This document shows positions 11,338-23,500 of a DNA stretch of 64,000 bases, piece by piece; the first letter of the stretch is position 1, and each line of letters begins with the position of its first letter. The notes beneath the pieces are model-generated. The model did no database searches. It saw only the letters and a program-made list of their open reading frames with translations, and had not been told where the DNA came from. A program made the translations under genes and the position numbers. The stretch comes from Pocillopora verrucosa (taxonomy: Eukaryota; Cnidaria; Anthozoa; Scleractinia; Pocilloporidae). Location of the stretch: positions 3,366,316 to 3,430,315 of the forward strand of contig NC_089321.1 in the NCBI RefSeq assembly GCF_036669915.1, read 5' to 3'.

Positions 11338-14301
11338 ATGGTCCTTGCTTTGCTCAGAAAATCACCAGAGGTAAGGCTGGTCAGTTTTTATCAATTTTCA
11401 AACCATACACATTTGCGATTATCAGGAAATGTCGTTCCGTGCAATTCTACACGTACAAGAGGTCTTTCAAATGCGCTTATCGATAAGAGAAAAAGATGGG
11501 CTCAGGGATCATGCGGAATTCCTCTCGACGCTAAAGGAATTGGTCTTGCATTTTTTTCGTGAAACTGGTGGAAGAAACAGCCACAACAGCAGCAGATTTT
11601 TTCATCGCCACTGAAAATTTCGTAGTTTGCACTACGGGTGTGAATTCATTAATATGAAAATTTCATTCCACTGACAAAATGAATGTCGCGCAAAACGTTT
11701 CATTCGCAAAGCTTTACATCGAACAGATTTTCGCTTTTCCGCAGTCTCATCATATTCCAGTGTTAGTAAGAAAGTTACTGATTTAAGGAGGAAAATATTT
11801 TTTAAACGTTTAAAACCTTGCTGAAGATAATTAAAGGAAAAACTTTATGTAGATTATCTTCTTAAAGCTAGCCAGACGGCTGGGCTTTGACATTTTATTT
11901 GAATTTTAAAACAACACTGCTTGATTATGTGAAAACGCAAAAAGCAATAAATGACAGTTTTACGACACAGCAAACCATTCACCAATTCTTTTGCTGTAAA
12001 CAATTCTGATGAGCAGAAATTCAGTAGAGCTTCGTTGCACGGAAAGGGGTCAGGACCTGCGATTTACATCAGAACTGCTATGTAGAACATTGCGGTTCTG
12101 ATGTAAGATTATACTTTACGTAAGACGTACTAGGTCGATAGCCGAAAAGCAACAAAAAATGGAATTCGTGTCAATTTAACTTACGAAGGATTCTCTGTTG
12201 CCAAGTGGCAAAAATTTGTTTAGTTTATTCCTTATTCCTAACTTCCTGTTCGCAGCTGACACCTCTATTCGTGATTATTGGCGCTGGCTGTGCTGGAGCT
12301 GTGGCTTTTACGATCAGACAGGCAACGAAAAACCCTGAGGCAAGGTATGTTTTAACTTAGAAAATTAAATGAGAAAAGTCGATTGATTATTGGGGCATGA
12401 AATGAAAAAGGTCCATTAAAAAAGTACGAAAAACCCATTTCAAAGGCAACCTTGTATCTAAGCAGAAGTGTTCTACGGATTAAAACCTCTTTCGAAAAAA
12501 TTTCAAACGCTTTCACAGTTGTTTCCATTCCTCTAGAGGATCAGGATAGAACGAGTTGATTCTAATATGTTGTGCCCTTGGTTCACTTTTCTCTGACGGG
12601 GTAACATATTTAACGTCAATTAATGCAATAATTTTTAATTGTCGCAGAGCAATGTAATTTGATGCTTATTTTATCTCCTTGCATGAGGTGACGCATGTAA
12701 TTTGGGACTCCTAATCAAATATCTGAACAGGAAGAAAAAAATACAATTCTCTTAGTCATAAATAATTTTCCTCCTTCAGCTCACGTACTTAATGTCTTCT
12801 TCGTCCAACTCACAACCGTACTGATCAATTTAAGTCTGAACATCAACTGAACAATTCTGTTTTCTCCAATGGTCTGCTTCTTAATTTGACTGACTGCATT
12901 ATCATGCTAACTCAAAAGCAAAGATTATCTCTATGACAGTTTATTGTGACTCAATATGACTTAATCGTCACTCCAGTTGTCACGGACTTGTCTTGACTTT
13001 AATACTGAAGAGATTGAAGAGTCCAAAGGGATCTTGAAAGCGAAATTCGCTTGAAGTCTACAGTTTACCCCTCTTTTTGTCCTGATCGATCTCAGAGATC
13101 AAACTTCGTCGTACATGAGTGCAGATTGATTACTCTTTCATCTGTGGCATGTCACACGGCGTTTTGTTTTGACAGTCATTGTACACCTTCTCACTTGACT
13201 TCTTGATCGCTGATCAACTTGTGATTTACGGATGATGTAATTTTTCTTTTCTTCCTAAGATTCTAAACAAAATTTTTTTTCACTAAACTTCCTTATGATT
13301 TTGCTAAAGCAAAAACGAGTATTTTTTGTCAATCGAAAAAATGCCACATCGCCACATATTTACATAAAGCTTTGTCTGTAATAAGTGTCTAATGAAATAT
13401 TACTGAGGAATTGGGAAGATAGTTTTTTTCCTAGATTCTTTCATTTCTTTCGAATATTATATAACAAAAGAGAGCAAGTTTTCTCTCGTGAGGGGTGCAG
13501 AACATGTTAATTGCACATCACGCTACTTCTGTGAAAATTTTCGATATTTTTCTCATGTCAGTCTACACGATAAGTTCCAAAATGATCTTTAGCTTTCAAA
13601 CGGGAGCGTTACTTTGCAGGAGCTAGGCGCAAATGGTTAATTCGCTGGCAGGAGGGAGACATTTTATTGTCGAAATAAAAGGGGAGTAAGACATGAGAGC
13701 GGGTATAGGAAAGATTGAACTCGTAAGGGACGGTTTATATTGATGCAATTTGTAAGCAAAATTACCTCACTTCATGTAACAAACACCTCAGACCTGAATG
13801 CGCAACTCGGGTAACCAAATGTGTTTCAAGTTATTCTTGCAGGATAACCTGCGATTGGGTGTTTTTCTCCGTAACCAGCAGCGTCTAATTTGTCGGCGTT
13901 CTCGCTGTTGCGTTTTGCATTCACACCGAAAAAGAAATGCATGTTTGAATATGTGTGTATTACCTTGCCTTTCCGATCTTCTCTCTGAACTAGCTTGGTG
14001 TCTTTTCTTTACAGCTGGGACAAGAAGAATAACCCTCATCCTTGGCTCAATGTCAAGCATGATGAACAACTCAAGGTGAGCATTTACAGTAGTTTTACAG
14101 TTTCCCATCTTGACAAAGTGTTTCTCAATTCTTAGAAAATGCCCTAAATGGGGAATCACAAAAATGTACAGAACCATATCATCAATTAAAATTTTTTTTT
14201 CAATTCTGCAGCTGAAACAAACATTTTAATTTTTCCAACAGCTTTACAGTCATACAGATTACTCAAAGCTTCAAAAAGCCCGACCAGATGCAGAAGTGTA
14301 A
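11338..14301 (+). CDS. NDUFA4: NDUFA4/COXFA4-like protein, tandem copy 2
   Basis: Exons 11338-11370, 12256-12344, 14015-14075 and 14242-14301 join in frame to 80 aa (human 81). The protein reads MVLALLRKSPE, a helix LTPLFVIIGAGCAGAVAFTI, then RQATKNPEAS, WDKKNNPHPWLNVKHDEQLK and LYSHTDYSKLQKARPDAEV, which follows the human YSVNVDYSKLKKERPDF end closely. It is the most typical of the three copies and probably supplies the standard function as an inner-membrane cytochrome oxidase subunit. Intron positions and phases (0, 2, 0) equal those of copies 1 and 3; intron 2 (about 1.7 kb) is longer than in copy 1. A possible AATAAA lies at 14606-14611. Confidence 0.9.
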
Positions 14302-15751
14302 TGAGCCTTGGAGTGCATGGAAAAGATTACCAGGGAGTCAGAATAAGGCCCACTGGGTTTGCATTTGATAAGAACTCTTATAGTAAATTATCACATGATA
14401 TTAGATACTTAACACCTAGCAAACACATGGTAGCTTCAAGAGATGTACTTTTCATTATAGATCTTAAGATGTTATTTTTCTTTGAACTGTTCTAACCAAT
14501 CTACAAAAACATTAGCATTTTAAATGAGATTCAAATATTGACATGACAAACATGGTTTGAAAGTCTTTAATCTGTATAAGCCCTTGCTCTTGGCTGAACT
14601 TTGAAAATAAATTTTTTCATTTTGACGAAACATAGTTCTGTTAAATTTCCATTAAAAAATTGTGTGTTCCCATTAATGTTTAGACAAACACAACATATTC
14701 AATTTTACCTCCACAAGAAAACTCGTCAAATCCTTTTTTAAGCTCCTATATTGGTATCAGTACTGTGCTTGTTTCATTAAATATGCTTAACAAAAACTTT
14801 TAGATAAAAGTAAAAGACTAAAAACGTAAAGGTCTCCACCTTTGGAGAGTGCTCTCACATTTGAGGTGACAGGAAAAAAGGGAAAGTCTTCTGTGTTTGA
14901 AGTTTTTGACTGATAATTCATTGGACGAGTCTTGCCATTATAATTACTGAGTTCCTTCCTAAGGAGTTCCTTTCAACTGACGCTCTGCACACGAGTGGTA
15001 TGCAGTAATCATGAACCAGAAACATACGTGAACACTTCATACTATTGTAGTTATAAGTCAGTTTGCACATTATGGTAGAACTCGACAATGAGATCTGTTA
15101 CGTTATAAGCCATTTTGAACAACGTGCTCCGTGTGCAATACACCTCCGTATTTAGTGGCCTTTTGGGGCGCTCTACATCTGAAAAAAAGGGCGGAGTTGC
15201 TGCGACGCTTTTTTCAAATTGCCAATTTTTTCGTTCTAAGCCTGGCACAGCTTCACCGGCGCTCGATTATCGCTTTTAAGTGCACAGAAAACCGCTAACT
15301 ACGCAGGCACGTGCATGGCTACAGTACTGCTACTTAGATTTAAGCTCGCTTCATCATTCTATGCCATAGTTCTGTTGCCTGTGCAGACTGGCCAAGTTGA
15401 TTTCTCTATATATATTTAAGGTAAAATAGTCCATGCCTTTTCTGAAAACATGTCGTGATTGCACTTCAGAATTTTAAGAAGAAAATAAAGCTAAATAAAA
15501 AAATGTTATGTATATTTTCCTTGATTGCAGCATTGATGGTCTAGATTTTCTCAGTCTCTTTATTTGTTAATGTAGCTAAAGACTGTTCCCCTAAGAATTT
15601 CGCCGTATTGTACTCCGTAACTGTGACGCAATATTTTGCTTAGCCACCAAGCCTTTAAGGGTCCGGTTTCGTGCGAACGCCATCTTGGAAGAGCCTAATC
15701 GAATCTAGCTTAACATCGTTTTTCTACTGTTTCGACCAAGTAACGGCTAAA
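14302..15751. other. Spacer between NDUFA4-like copies 2 and 3
   Basis: Holds the copy 2 3' UTR and the copy 3 promoter; no other gene is supported. GCCATCTTGG about 70 bp before the copy 3 start resembles a YY1-type promoter element. Confidence 0.45.
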
Positions 15752-17947
15752 ATGGTTTTTACTTATCTGAGAAAACACCCCGAGGTATGATTATGGTTTT
15801 AAGCTGGACTAAGTTATCCTAAAGTATTGGCTGGGTGTTTGTTTGATTGGGGTTAGTGTAAGGTTCATGTAGCTTCTAGAGTTGAGTTAATTTTAGAATG
15901 TGCGTATCGATACGTAGTTGAGCTTACCTCTGTATTTGTGCGATTCCTTCGTCACTTTGATCTTTCAAATAATGAACTACCGTTTTTTGTTAAAGAAACC
16001 TTTCAGGTCGTCATAAAAAAAGATATAAAAGCAATGCTAAGATTATTGTATTGTAATTAATATTGACAGTGACGTATTATGTATTGTGCTTATTTACTTG
16101 ACAAAGATCACGGGTAAAACTACTGAAACAAATGCAGAATCGTACTTCTGAAAAACGGAGGCAGATTGAGAATTCAAAAATGAGATATATATATATTTTA
16201 TTTTATTTTTTTTTCCAAATTAAGAAATGTTTTATGGTAAGGAAATGGAATGGTTTAAAAAATGTGACAGAGTGGTGAAAGTTTCTTATTTTGTCTTTAC
16301 CTTGAGCTCTGTGGATGGTAAGCTTTCTCTTTTGGGGTTAGGGATATAGTCTGAAACAGCTAAAAACAATCAGGAACTAAAGGACACTTAAAAAATTGCT
16401 GTAAAAAATTTTATCCCTGCAGATTTCATTTTTTCAAAGGGTACCAAACGAAAATTGAGGATTTTTAATCCTTTAACTCCCAGAAGAGATTAATATTTAC
16501 CTTCTCCCTGTAATATCCTTACATTATCCAGCAAACAGGTGATGAGAATACTCATACTAGTAAGTAGAAGTTGTTAAAAAGCTTTTACAGCAAATTCTTT
16601 TCACTTATTTAAAAGGAAGTGTATAGCAGCTTTAGGCGAGAGTTAACAATCAGATCAGTTATGTCCCTAGGCTAGAGTCCCTTTTGTCTTGGGTTGAAAA
16701 TTAGCCATTGCAGTGTCTCTGTCATTTATCACTTTATCTTTTAATTTTTTTCAGTTGGTTCCACTCTTTGTTGTGGTTGGCGCTGGTTGTGTTGGAGCTG
16801 GTTATTACTTAATGCGACTGGCTCTTAAAAACCCAGATGCAACGTATGTACATGAAAGATTAATAGACTTAAACAAGTGATTTAGATAATACCTTTGCAC
16901 TGAAGGTAATCTTCCCCTACAAATGTGATCCTTGAGGCTTTTAGTTAATGTATGATCGATAAGATAACTTGAATTCTTGCCCAAGACACCTGTCTGATGA
17001 GTCTATATTTGCTGTAAAAAAAAGATTAGCTTTATCCCCTTGTCTAGACCATCACTACTTTATAAACTTTTGTATCCAAGCTCAAAGCTCTGTTATTTTC
17101 ATGTATTACTTTACCAGCAGAGAATTCTTTAACCCTTTAAACTCTTAGAGTGACCAGCATAATCTCTAATAACAATAATACTGCCAAATCAATCATTAAG
17201 ATCACAAGGATAAAGGAAATGATTGCTAACCTGAGAAGCTTTGATTGTTAAACAAATTCTCCTCGAAAGCACCCAAGAAAATGTATAGAGAAGAGTATGG
17301 AGAGAATGGATACTGATGTTAGGGTGTAAATAGTTAAGTTAGAAACATAACTAAAACAAGTTCCAAATTTTCTTTTCGCAACTCATGATATGACCTTTTC
17401 AGCTTTTGAAAGTGTTGGATGTGTTTAGTGAGAAGTCTCCCCACAGAAAAATTTGTGTTAATAGGCAGATTTTTCAAAAGTTGTCTGTTAACAGAATTGT
17501 CTTTAAGTTGAATGTGACCAAAGGCGTTTCACAATGTCTCAAAGCAAGATAAATTTCTCAATACTTTGGACCTGAATTCCTATCTTAACCTAGTTTAGAA
17601 AGTCTTTCTGTGAGTCTGTTAGTGTTGACCTTTTTCACATTTTAGTATTATTATATTTTGAACTTGTTGTGTGGTTTACATGGTAGCTGGGACAGAAAGA
17701 ACAATCCATATCCATGGCAAAAGATAAAGCATGACCAATGTTTGAAGGTTTGTTTGTTTGTTTGTTTTTTTTTTGTGGTTTATTTTTTCCACTTAGAGAT
17801 AGTTTTTTTACAAAGCACAAATAAACCCCAATTACGTTCAAGGCAAAAATAATCTGGTAACCTTACCTTGTATTATTTTTATTTTTGTAGTTTTACACCC
17901 ATACTGACTACAGCAAGCTGGAAAATAAGAGACCAAACATTGATTGA
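15752..17947 (+). CDS. NDUFA4: NDUFA4/COXFA4-like protein, tandem copy 3
   Basis: Exons 15752-15784, 16755-16843, 17687-17747 and 17891-17947 give 79 aa: MVFTYLRKHPE, the helix LVPLFVVVGAGCVGAGYYLM, RLALKNPDAT, WDRKNNPYPW and FYTHTDYSKLENKRPNID. The RLALKNPD segment is nearer to human [20 protein letters not shown] than in the other two copies, so this may be the closest to the ancestral form. Exon structure is shared with copies 1 and 2, showing tandem duplication. A clear AATAAA stands at 18082-18087. Confidence 0.9.
16480..16660 (+). repeat. MITE-like repeat copy 6 (diverged M1)
   Basis: Left end CCTTTAACTCCCAGAAGAGA and middle CAGGTGATGAGAATACTCAT are recognisable; the right end has decayed. 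Confidence 0.45.
17130..17337 (+). repeat. MITE-like repeat copy 7 (family M1)
   Basis: AACCCTTTAAACTCTTAGAG at the left, AAAATGTATAGAGAAGAGTA inside, GTTAGGGTGTAAATAGTTAA at the right; inside the second intron of NDUFA4-like copy 3. Confidence 0.6.
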
Positions 17948-18081
17948 AGGATGAGTGGTGTCAATTGACTGACAAAACCAGTGCCACTGCTGATGATTTG
18001 CAGCTTGCCTATCTTACTCGTAAATGCAGATACTTGATAAACATTACTATATTGTTTGTGTTGTTGCATGGTTATTCTTTC

Positions 18082-18087
18082 AATAAA
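18082..18087 (+). terminator. poly(A) signal of NDUFA4-like copy 3
   Basis: AATAAA 135 bp after the stop codon. Confidence 0.6.
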
Positions 18088-19040
18088 ATGGCTTCTTTCT
18101 TTAATGAGTACACAGAAAATTCTGTTGGATTATGGTAACTCATGAAACAGTCCAAAATTGTTTTCAGGAGTAAAGTCCTCAAAAAAAGAATGGACAGAAA
18201 AACACACGTGGGTTATGCAAAAGGAATTATATGATAAGCTGGGTTTACAATAAGCTGAATCCTTTACAAACATTTTGATTGGCTTATGCCTATGATCGAT
18301 TGTAGGAAAAATGCATAGATGACATCACCATTAACAACATTTTGCTTTTTTAACCAATAGATTCCATGTTGATGTGGGTCTGTAGAGTAATAGATTGCAG
18401 AAGATGTCAAAATGTGTTTAAAACATCTGTGACTCACTTGGCTTTGCCTTAAGTGCCTCGTTTTTGTTCTCACCACATTTTGGCATTATTTGTGATCTAT
18501 TACTGACAGACTGACTTTGTTTGTGGGTTGGTGTATATGAAAGTAACAAAGCAAATTATGATTAAACTTAACCACCATAAACAACAACCTTTAGAAAAAT
18601 CCAAGTAATAATTTTATTTACAAAACTGTGCCATTGTATAGGAAAGTCCCTTTTAGCTTCAACTGGTAGTAGCTTATCTACACCAGTTACCCGAACCTTC
18701 TGTTGTATTTATCATGGGAAGAAAAATTAACCCCATATCCTCCCAATGGCTCTGTTTTGAAACATGGGTAGCTCCTTGCATCCTTGCAACTTTTCCTTGG
18801 AAACATTTTGATTGAGAAGAAATTCAGACAATGAAAGACAAAAAAAGGAAGAAAAAAATAGAAACAAGGATCTAAAAGAAAGATTGGTTATCCTGAGTTT
18901 TAATTGATTCAAAATTCTGATTTACATGTACATATATTTTGTGTGTATGTCTAAAATACGGGTTGAAATGCATGCCTTTAAAAAGATATTAAGGCTTGTG
19001 GGTTGGATGCAAAGGCTCTAAAATTTTAACTTTCCATCAG

Positions 19041-19355
19041 AGAAATCACAAGCTTATATAAACACAATGGACATGTTATGAAGAAGCTTTTTCCTTAAAG
19101 AAAATTTTCGGTTGTGTCCTCATGTACCAGTACACAAAGGAACGAAACATTAACGAACTGCAACACAACTCCATGTATGGATATGAAAACAATAGGAATT
19201 CTCCCGTGGTACACCAGGACAGCCCCAAATTTTCAGTCACTGTGATAAATATTTTTCTTTGTATAGTAATATATCGGAGAAATCCTAGGCTTATGTAAAC
19301 ACAAAAGACATGTTATGGAGAAGCTTTTTCGTTAAAGAAAATTTTCAGCCAGCCA
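19041..19355. repeat. Local direct repeat downstream of the AlkD-like gene
   Basis: A stretch of about 75 bp starting AGAAATCACAAGCTTATATA at 19041 recurs, diverged, at 19278 (AGAAATCCTAGGCTTATGTA), 237 bp apart. Both include ACATGTTATG and AAGCTTTTTC. Confidence 0.6.
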
Positions 19356-19536
19356 GATAAATATTTTTGTACAGTGATAAAAACCAACCAGTTTAAAGAA
19401 AACTGCAAACCAGGAAAAAATTTTGAATCATAACTGAAAACTTCATCTATTTATACAACCTGGAAGAAAAGTCCCAATTGGCAGGGTACACCTCTCGTCA
19501 AATTTAGAGGAGGCAAGAGGCAGTGTGGGTATATCT

Positions 19537-20301
19537 TCACAAGTGCAAATGTTTGGAAGCCTCCTTAAAGCTCAAGCCACTTAATTCCCCCTTGTGCTTC
19601 AGTAGATACTTCTTGACCTTGGAACCAGAAGTCCGAGCGTACTGTCTTAGGGCCCATCCAATTGCCTTTCGGATGAAAAATTCTTCCTCGGCTGCCCTTA
19701 GATTGCAGAAGCGGAACAGCATCTCCTCGTCGGTTTCCTCTTTGTAAGAAAGCTGATGAAGTATGGCGGTTCTTCTGAGCCACATGTTTTCATGATTAAT
19801 CCATTCTTCCATGATAACTTTTCCTAAATCTCGATGTTGCTTCACGAGTTGCCCAACCATCTTAGACGCTAGCGCATCGACAGTGTCCCACCAAGATTTG
19901 TTCGTGATCAAATCTTTCATGCACTGGATGTTCTCTTCAAAGTCTGTGGAAGATTCTAAGTGCTTCTCGAGATAATCGATTGCAAAATACTGGAATTCTC
20001 GCTCTGGTTTTGTCCATAAAAGCTGCACGAAGTCTCTCGTGTCACCTGAGTTCAATTTTTCTTTCAATAATTCCTTACAAACGCTCTTCCTTACAGGGCT
20101 GCTGAGACCAAAAAACTCGAACTTATCCCTCAGGTATTTCTTCATGGGTTGACTTTTCTTGTGATCTGCATTCTTGTGCAGTTCGCGAGCTACTTTCTCT
20201 ACCAAGGTTTTCACCTCGTTTCCCGCTGTTTGGTCGACATCTTCAACTTTCCCTCGCTTTTTCAACGATCCGGTTTTAGATGAAGCTCTTCTTTTACTCA
20301 T
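19537..20301 (-). CDS. AlkD-like DNA alkylation repair glycosylase (intronless)
   Basis: HEAT-repeat DNA glycosylase of the AlkC/AlkD type, which in bacteria removes bulky or positively charged alkylated bases from DNA. The single open frame of 254 aa has the family landmarks SWWDTVDALAS, WLRRTAILHQL and FFIRKAIGWALRQYAR. Numbered from MSKRR, W138, D142, R177 and W216 have exactly the spacing of B. cereus AlkD W109, D113, R148 and W187 as I recall them, so the active site looks intact. The basic start (MSKRRASSKTGSLKKRGK) could act as a nuclear localisation signal. I chose the internal ATG at 20301; an in-frame ATG at 20394 would add 31 residues that do not look like the family. The coding region has no intron, unlike all other complete protein genes here. 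It is divergent from GARS. Confidence 0.88.
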   Translation of the reverse strand: MSKRRASSKTGSLKKRGKVEDVDQTAGNEVKTLVEKVARELHKNADHKKSQPMKKYLRDKFEFFGLSSPVRKSVCKELLKEKLNSGDTRDFVQLLWTKPEREFQYFAIDYLEKHLESSTDFEENIQCMKDLITNKSWWDTVDALASKMVGQLVKQHRDLGKVIMEEWINHENMWLRRTAILHQLSYKEETDEEMLFRFCNLRAAEEEFFIRKAIGWALRQYARTSGSKVKKYLLKHKGELSGLSFKEASKHLHL

Positions 20302-20564
20302 TGCAGTGAAGTTATGTCTATGAAAAGTTGCAAATAAACACAAGTCAATTACCTTACGAAGTTCGTATCTCACAAAACAGATACTTTTGTGCATTTCATT
20401 ACTTATACCACCCTTTCGAAAAAGTCACGATAGTCGGTGTATCAGTCACGCAATTACTCCTGACACTTCATGAGATATATTTGAAGTCCGTTTTGTTCAG
20501 CGCATGGCACACTGGCATTACAATTTCCTCGTGGCCACGGAACAATGAATCGCTGATTGATTGA
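20302..20564. promoter_or_regulatory. Bidirectional promoter AlkD-like / GARS
   Basis: The two divergent genes are separated by 263 bp between start codons. No TATA box is obvious. If the upstream ATG of the AlkD-like frame (20394) were used, the shared promoter would shrink to 170 bp. Confidence 0.5.
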
Positions 20565-23500
20565 ATGAATACGTTGTTTGTCTTCCGAAGGTTATTTTCG
20601 AAGACGCAATTTTTTGCAAGAAATCCAAGCCAAGGATATATCTTCGGGCTAGATAATCGCAGAAATATCTTTCAGCCTCTTAGATCGCTTGAGTGGGGTT
20701 TAGAACACTTCTCAAAGTCAATAATTTTTGTGGGAATAAAAACAATGTCTGCCGACAACGCCGAAAATTCAACCATTCTGGAGAATCTACGAAAATCCTT
20801 GAAGGAGCAGGTTTGTAGTGAGAGCTAGTCAATGTTTAGAAGGAAAATTTTGAATCACAGTACAGTTGTTCTGGTTGGGTACACATCTTTAGTAACGTAA
20901 TGTTGTTCTATTTCCATATTTGACCATATTCGGAAATTTGAACGGAAGTAGATCCTTGGAAACACTGAAAGATGTTTATAGGTATTTGATTTGAATATTT
21001 AATTCTCAGTTTGTGTTCTTTCCAATTTTTTTGAAGCGTGATGAACTGATTTTGTGGATCTGAGCATCAAATTCTGATAAGCACTCAGTTCAGTGATATG
21101 TTACAAGTCTTGCTTATTGCATTATCCCCCCAAAAAATTTTCCTTCTCTTGATCCGATAGCTACTTCTCACTGATAGCCCACACATCTCTCTTCTTGTCG
21201 TTTGTGAGGAAGTGTGATTCTATGAAGGCATACTTACTAGTTGATTTGTAAACAAATTTGTGGAGGAACCATATCATTTCAAGCCATTTTTTATGCCAGT
21301 CAACTCTGGCTGTGTGAGATACTGTTTTGTAAATTGTAGTGTAAGTCTTTGTTCAGTTGCTGGCCCTTACTTTTATCCCCTCAGTCAGAAGAAGATGTTT
21401 GTTTTTATTCCTACTAGCTGACTTTCAATTTCTTGGAGTGTTCATCTCCCCCCATAGAATGCTACTAAATTCTCTAACCCTTTAACTCCCAAGATCTGAC
21501 TGTTAATTCTCCCCTTTAGCTGCTATATATTTCCTTTTAAATAAGTTACAAGAATTTGGTGTCAGATGGAGATAACTTTGACCTGATAACTTTGAATATT
21601 CTCATGACCTGTTTGCTTGATAATGTTCAGTTATTATAGGGAGAAGTTACTTGTTAATCACTTCTGGGATTTAAAGGGTTAACAAGTAGATGGTTAGAAA
21701 TATGTCACCAAACAGGTTATCTTTAAGCAAGGGAATTATCTTCATATAGAGCATGAAGCCAGATAAAGGTTGATTTAGTTTACAGCCTGTCATTAATTTA
21801 TTTATTTTTCCCTCAAGACAAACAGAAAACTTGATTACAAACAATAGAGTAGGAGACAAGGGAGATGAATGTGATGTATTTTTCCACAGCTAGGTCGATT
21901 TCCCTGTCAGATTACCTTGAACTACAAATTTATTTCAATTTCTTGCCATTTAAAGGATACTTATCCATTGCCAAACTCCAATTAGAGGGGTGTTTTACGC
22001 TGTAGGGGTATATCAGCTGATATTGTACCACCCACCTTCCCATTTGTGCTACATAATGTGTATTAGTACCTAATGAGATTAGACAGAAATTACTGGTTTA
22101 ATTATGCCTGGGTTAAAATTTGCCTGTGGATGCATTATACATTTTTGCAATTTGTCTCATGGTTTATTTATTTGCTCTAGGGTGACTTGGTAAGAAAACT
22201 AAAAGCTGAAAATGCTCCAGCACCAGACCTTGAAGTTGCCATCAAGGAGCTTAAAGTTAGGAAAAAGGCCTTTGAGACCAAGGTATGAGTACAACTTGAG
22301 AATTTATTTTTGAGTTTTTTTCTGATGTATCATTGACTTATTCATTGCTTACCTGGTCTAAGAGTGACGAGCATCTTATTTCTTCTCATAGTATCACCCT
22401 GAATCACATATTAAGGTGATGAGAATATAGGAAGTGATCTCTGACTAAAGATATTATTGATTGTGAATGAAATTCTCCTTGTCAGCACCTTAGGAAATGT
22501 ATAGAGAACAGTATGGAGAATATGCATGCTGATGTTAGGGCATAAAAATTGCTTTCTCCCTTTCCTATTTTCCAGTAGCTACTCTTGAGATGAACATGGA
22601 TATTTTCTTCATAACTTCAATTTCTCCCATCATAATTATTTCAACATATTTTGTTTTAGTTGTGAATGTTGTTTTAATTATTATTTAAACTGTGATCACT
22701 TTCTTATTCTCTTTATGCCTGAAAAATAAAAATGAAATCTCTTCCTTTCAGGAAAAAGAAATGGCACCCAAGCAAGAAAAATTTGAGAGATCAAAATTGG
22801 AGGACTTACTAAAGAGGCGATTCTTTTTTGTCCCTTCATTTGAAATCTATGGAGGTAAGTTCACAATTGAACTGACAGCAGTGTTAAATATATCTGGAGA
22901 CAAGATAACACAGAATTTCCATATATTCTTGAATAATGTTGTGAATACTATGAACTCTCACTTACACCTTGAAGATGGAATGAACTTTTAGTACAACTAT
23001 TGATTAATAGCAGTGTTGATCTTGCTCTCAAGAAATCAGATGAAGCCCATAAAAAGTCATTTATATTACCTTTGTACACAAAGACACTATGGTCAAGTAT
23101 GTATGGGTGCTGATATTGAATGTGAAGCTCTTTTGTCCAAATCTTGTACTCTTCCTCCGAGTTGATCTTGTTTGACAGTGATCTTGAGTTGAACTCCTCT
23201 GATGTGTTTTACTCCATTTTTTCATTTATCCTTAATAGGCACAGAGGTGCTAATTAAGGACACGAACAGTCTGAGTTAGCACTTTATCCTTTGACTCACA
23301 TGAGTGATCAAAACAGAATTTCTCCTTGCAATATTACTGCAATATCAAACAGACAAGTGATAAGAATAAAGGAAAATGTCAGTTAGGTGATTATTAGTTG
23401 ATCCAACATCAAAGTCTCCAAACTGATAATATTACAAGTATCATATGTGATGGCAGTAAGCAGAAACACTATTGAGGTCTAGGGGATGAAAAGTTAAACT

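Noticed and set aside
13788-14177. 129-codon frame on the minus strand
   Set aside because: It overlaps the third exon of NDUFA4-like copy 2 on the other strand and has no family features.
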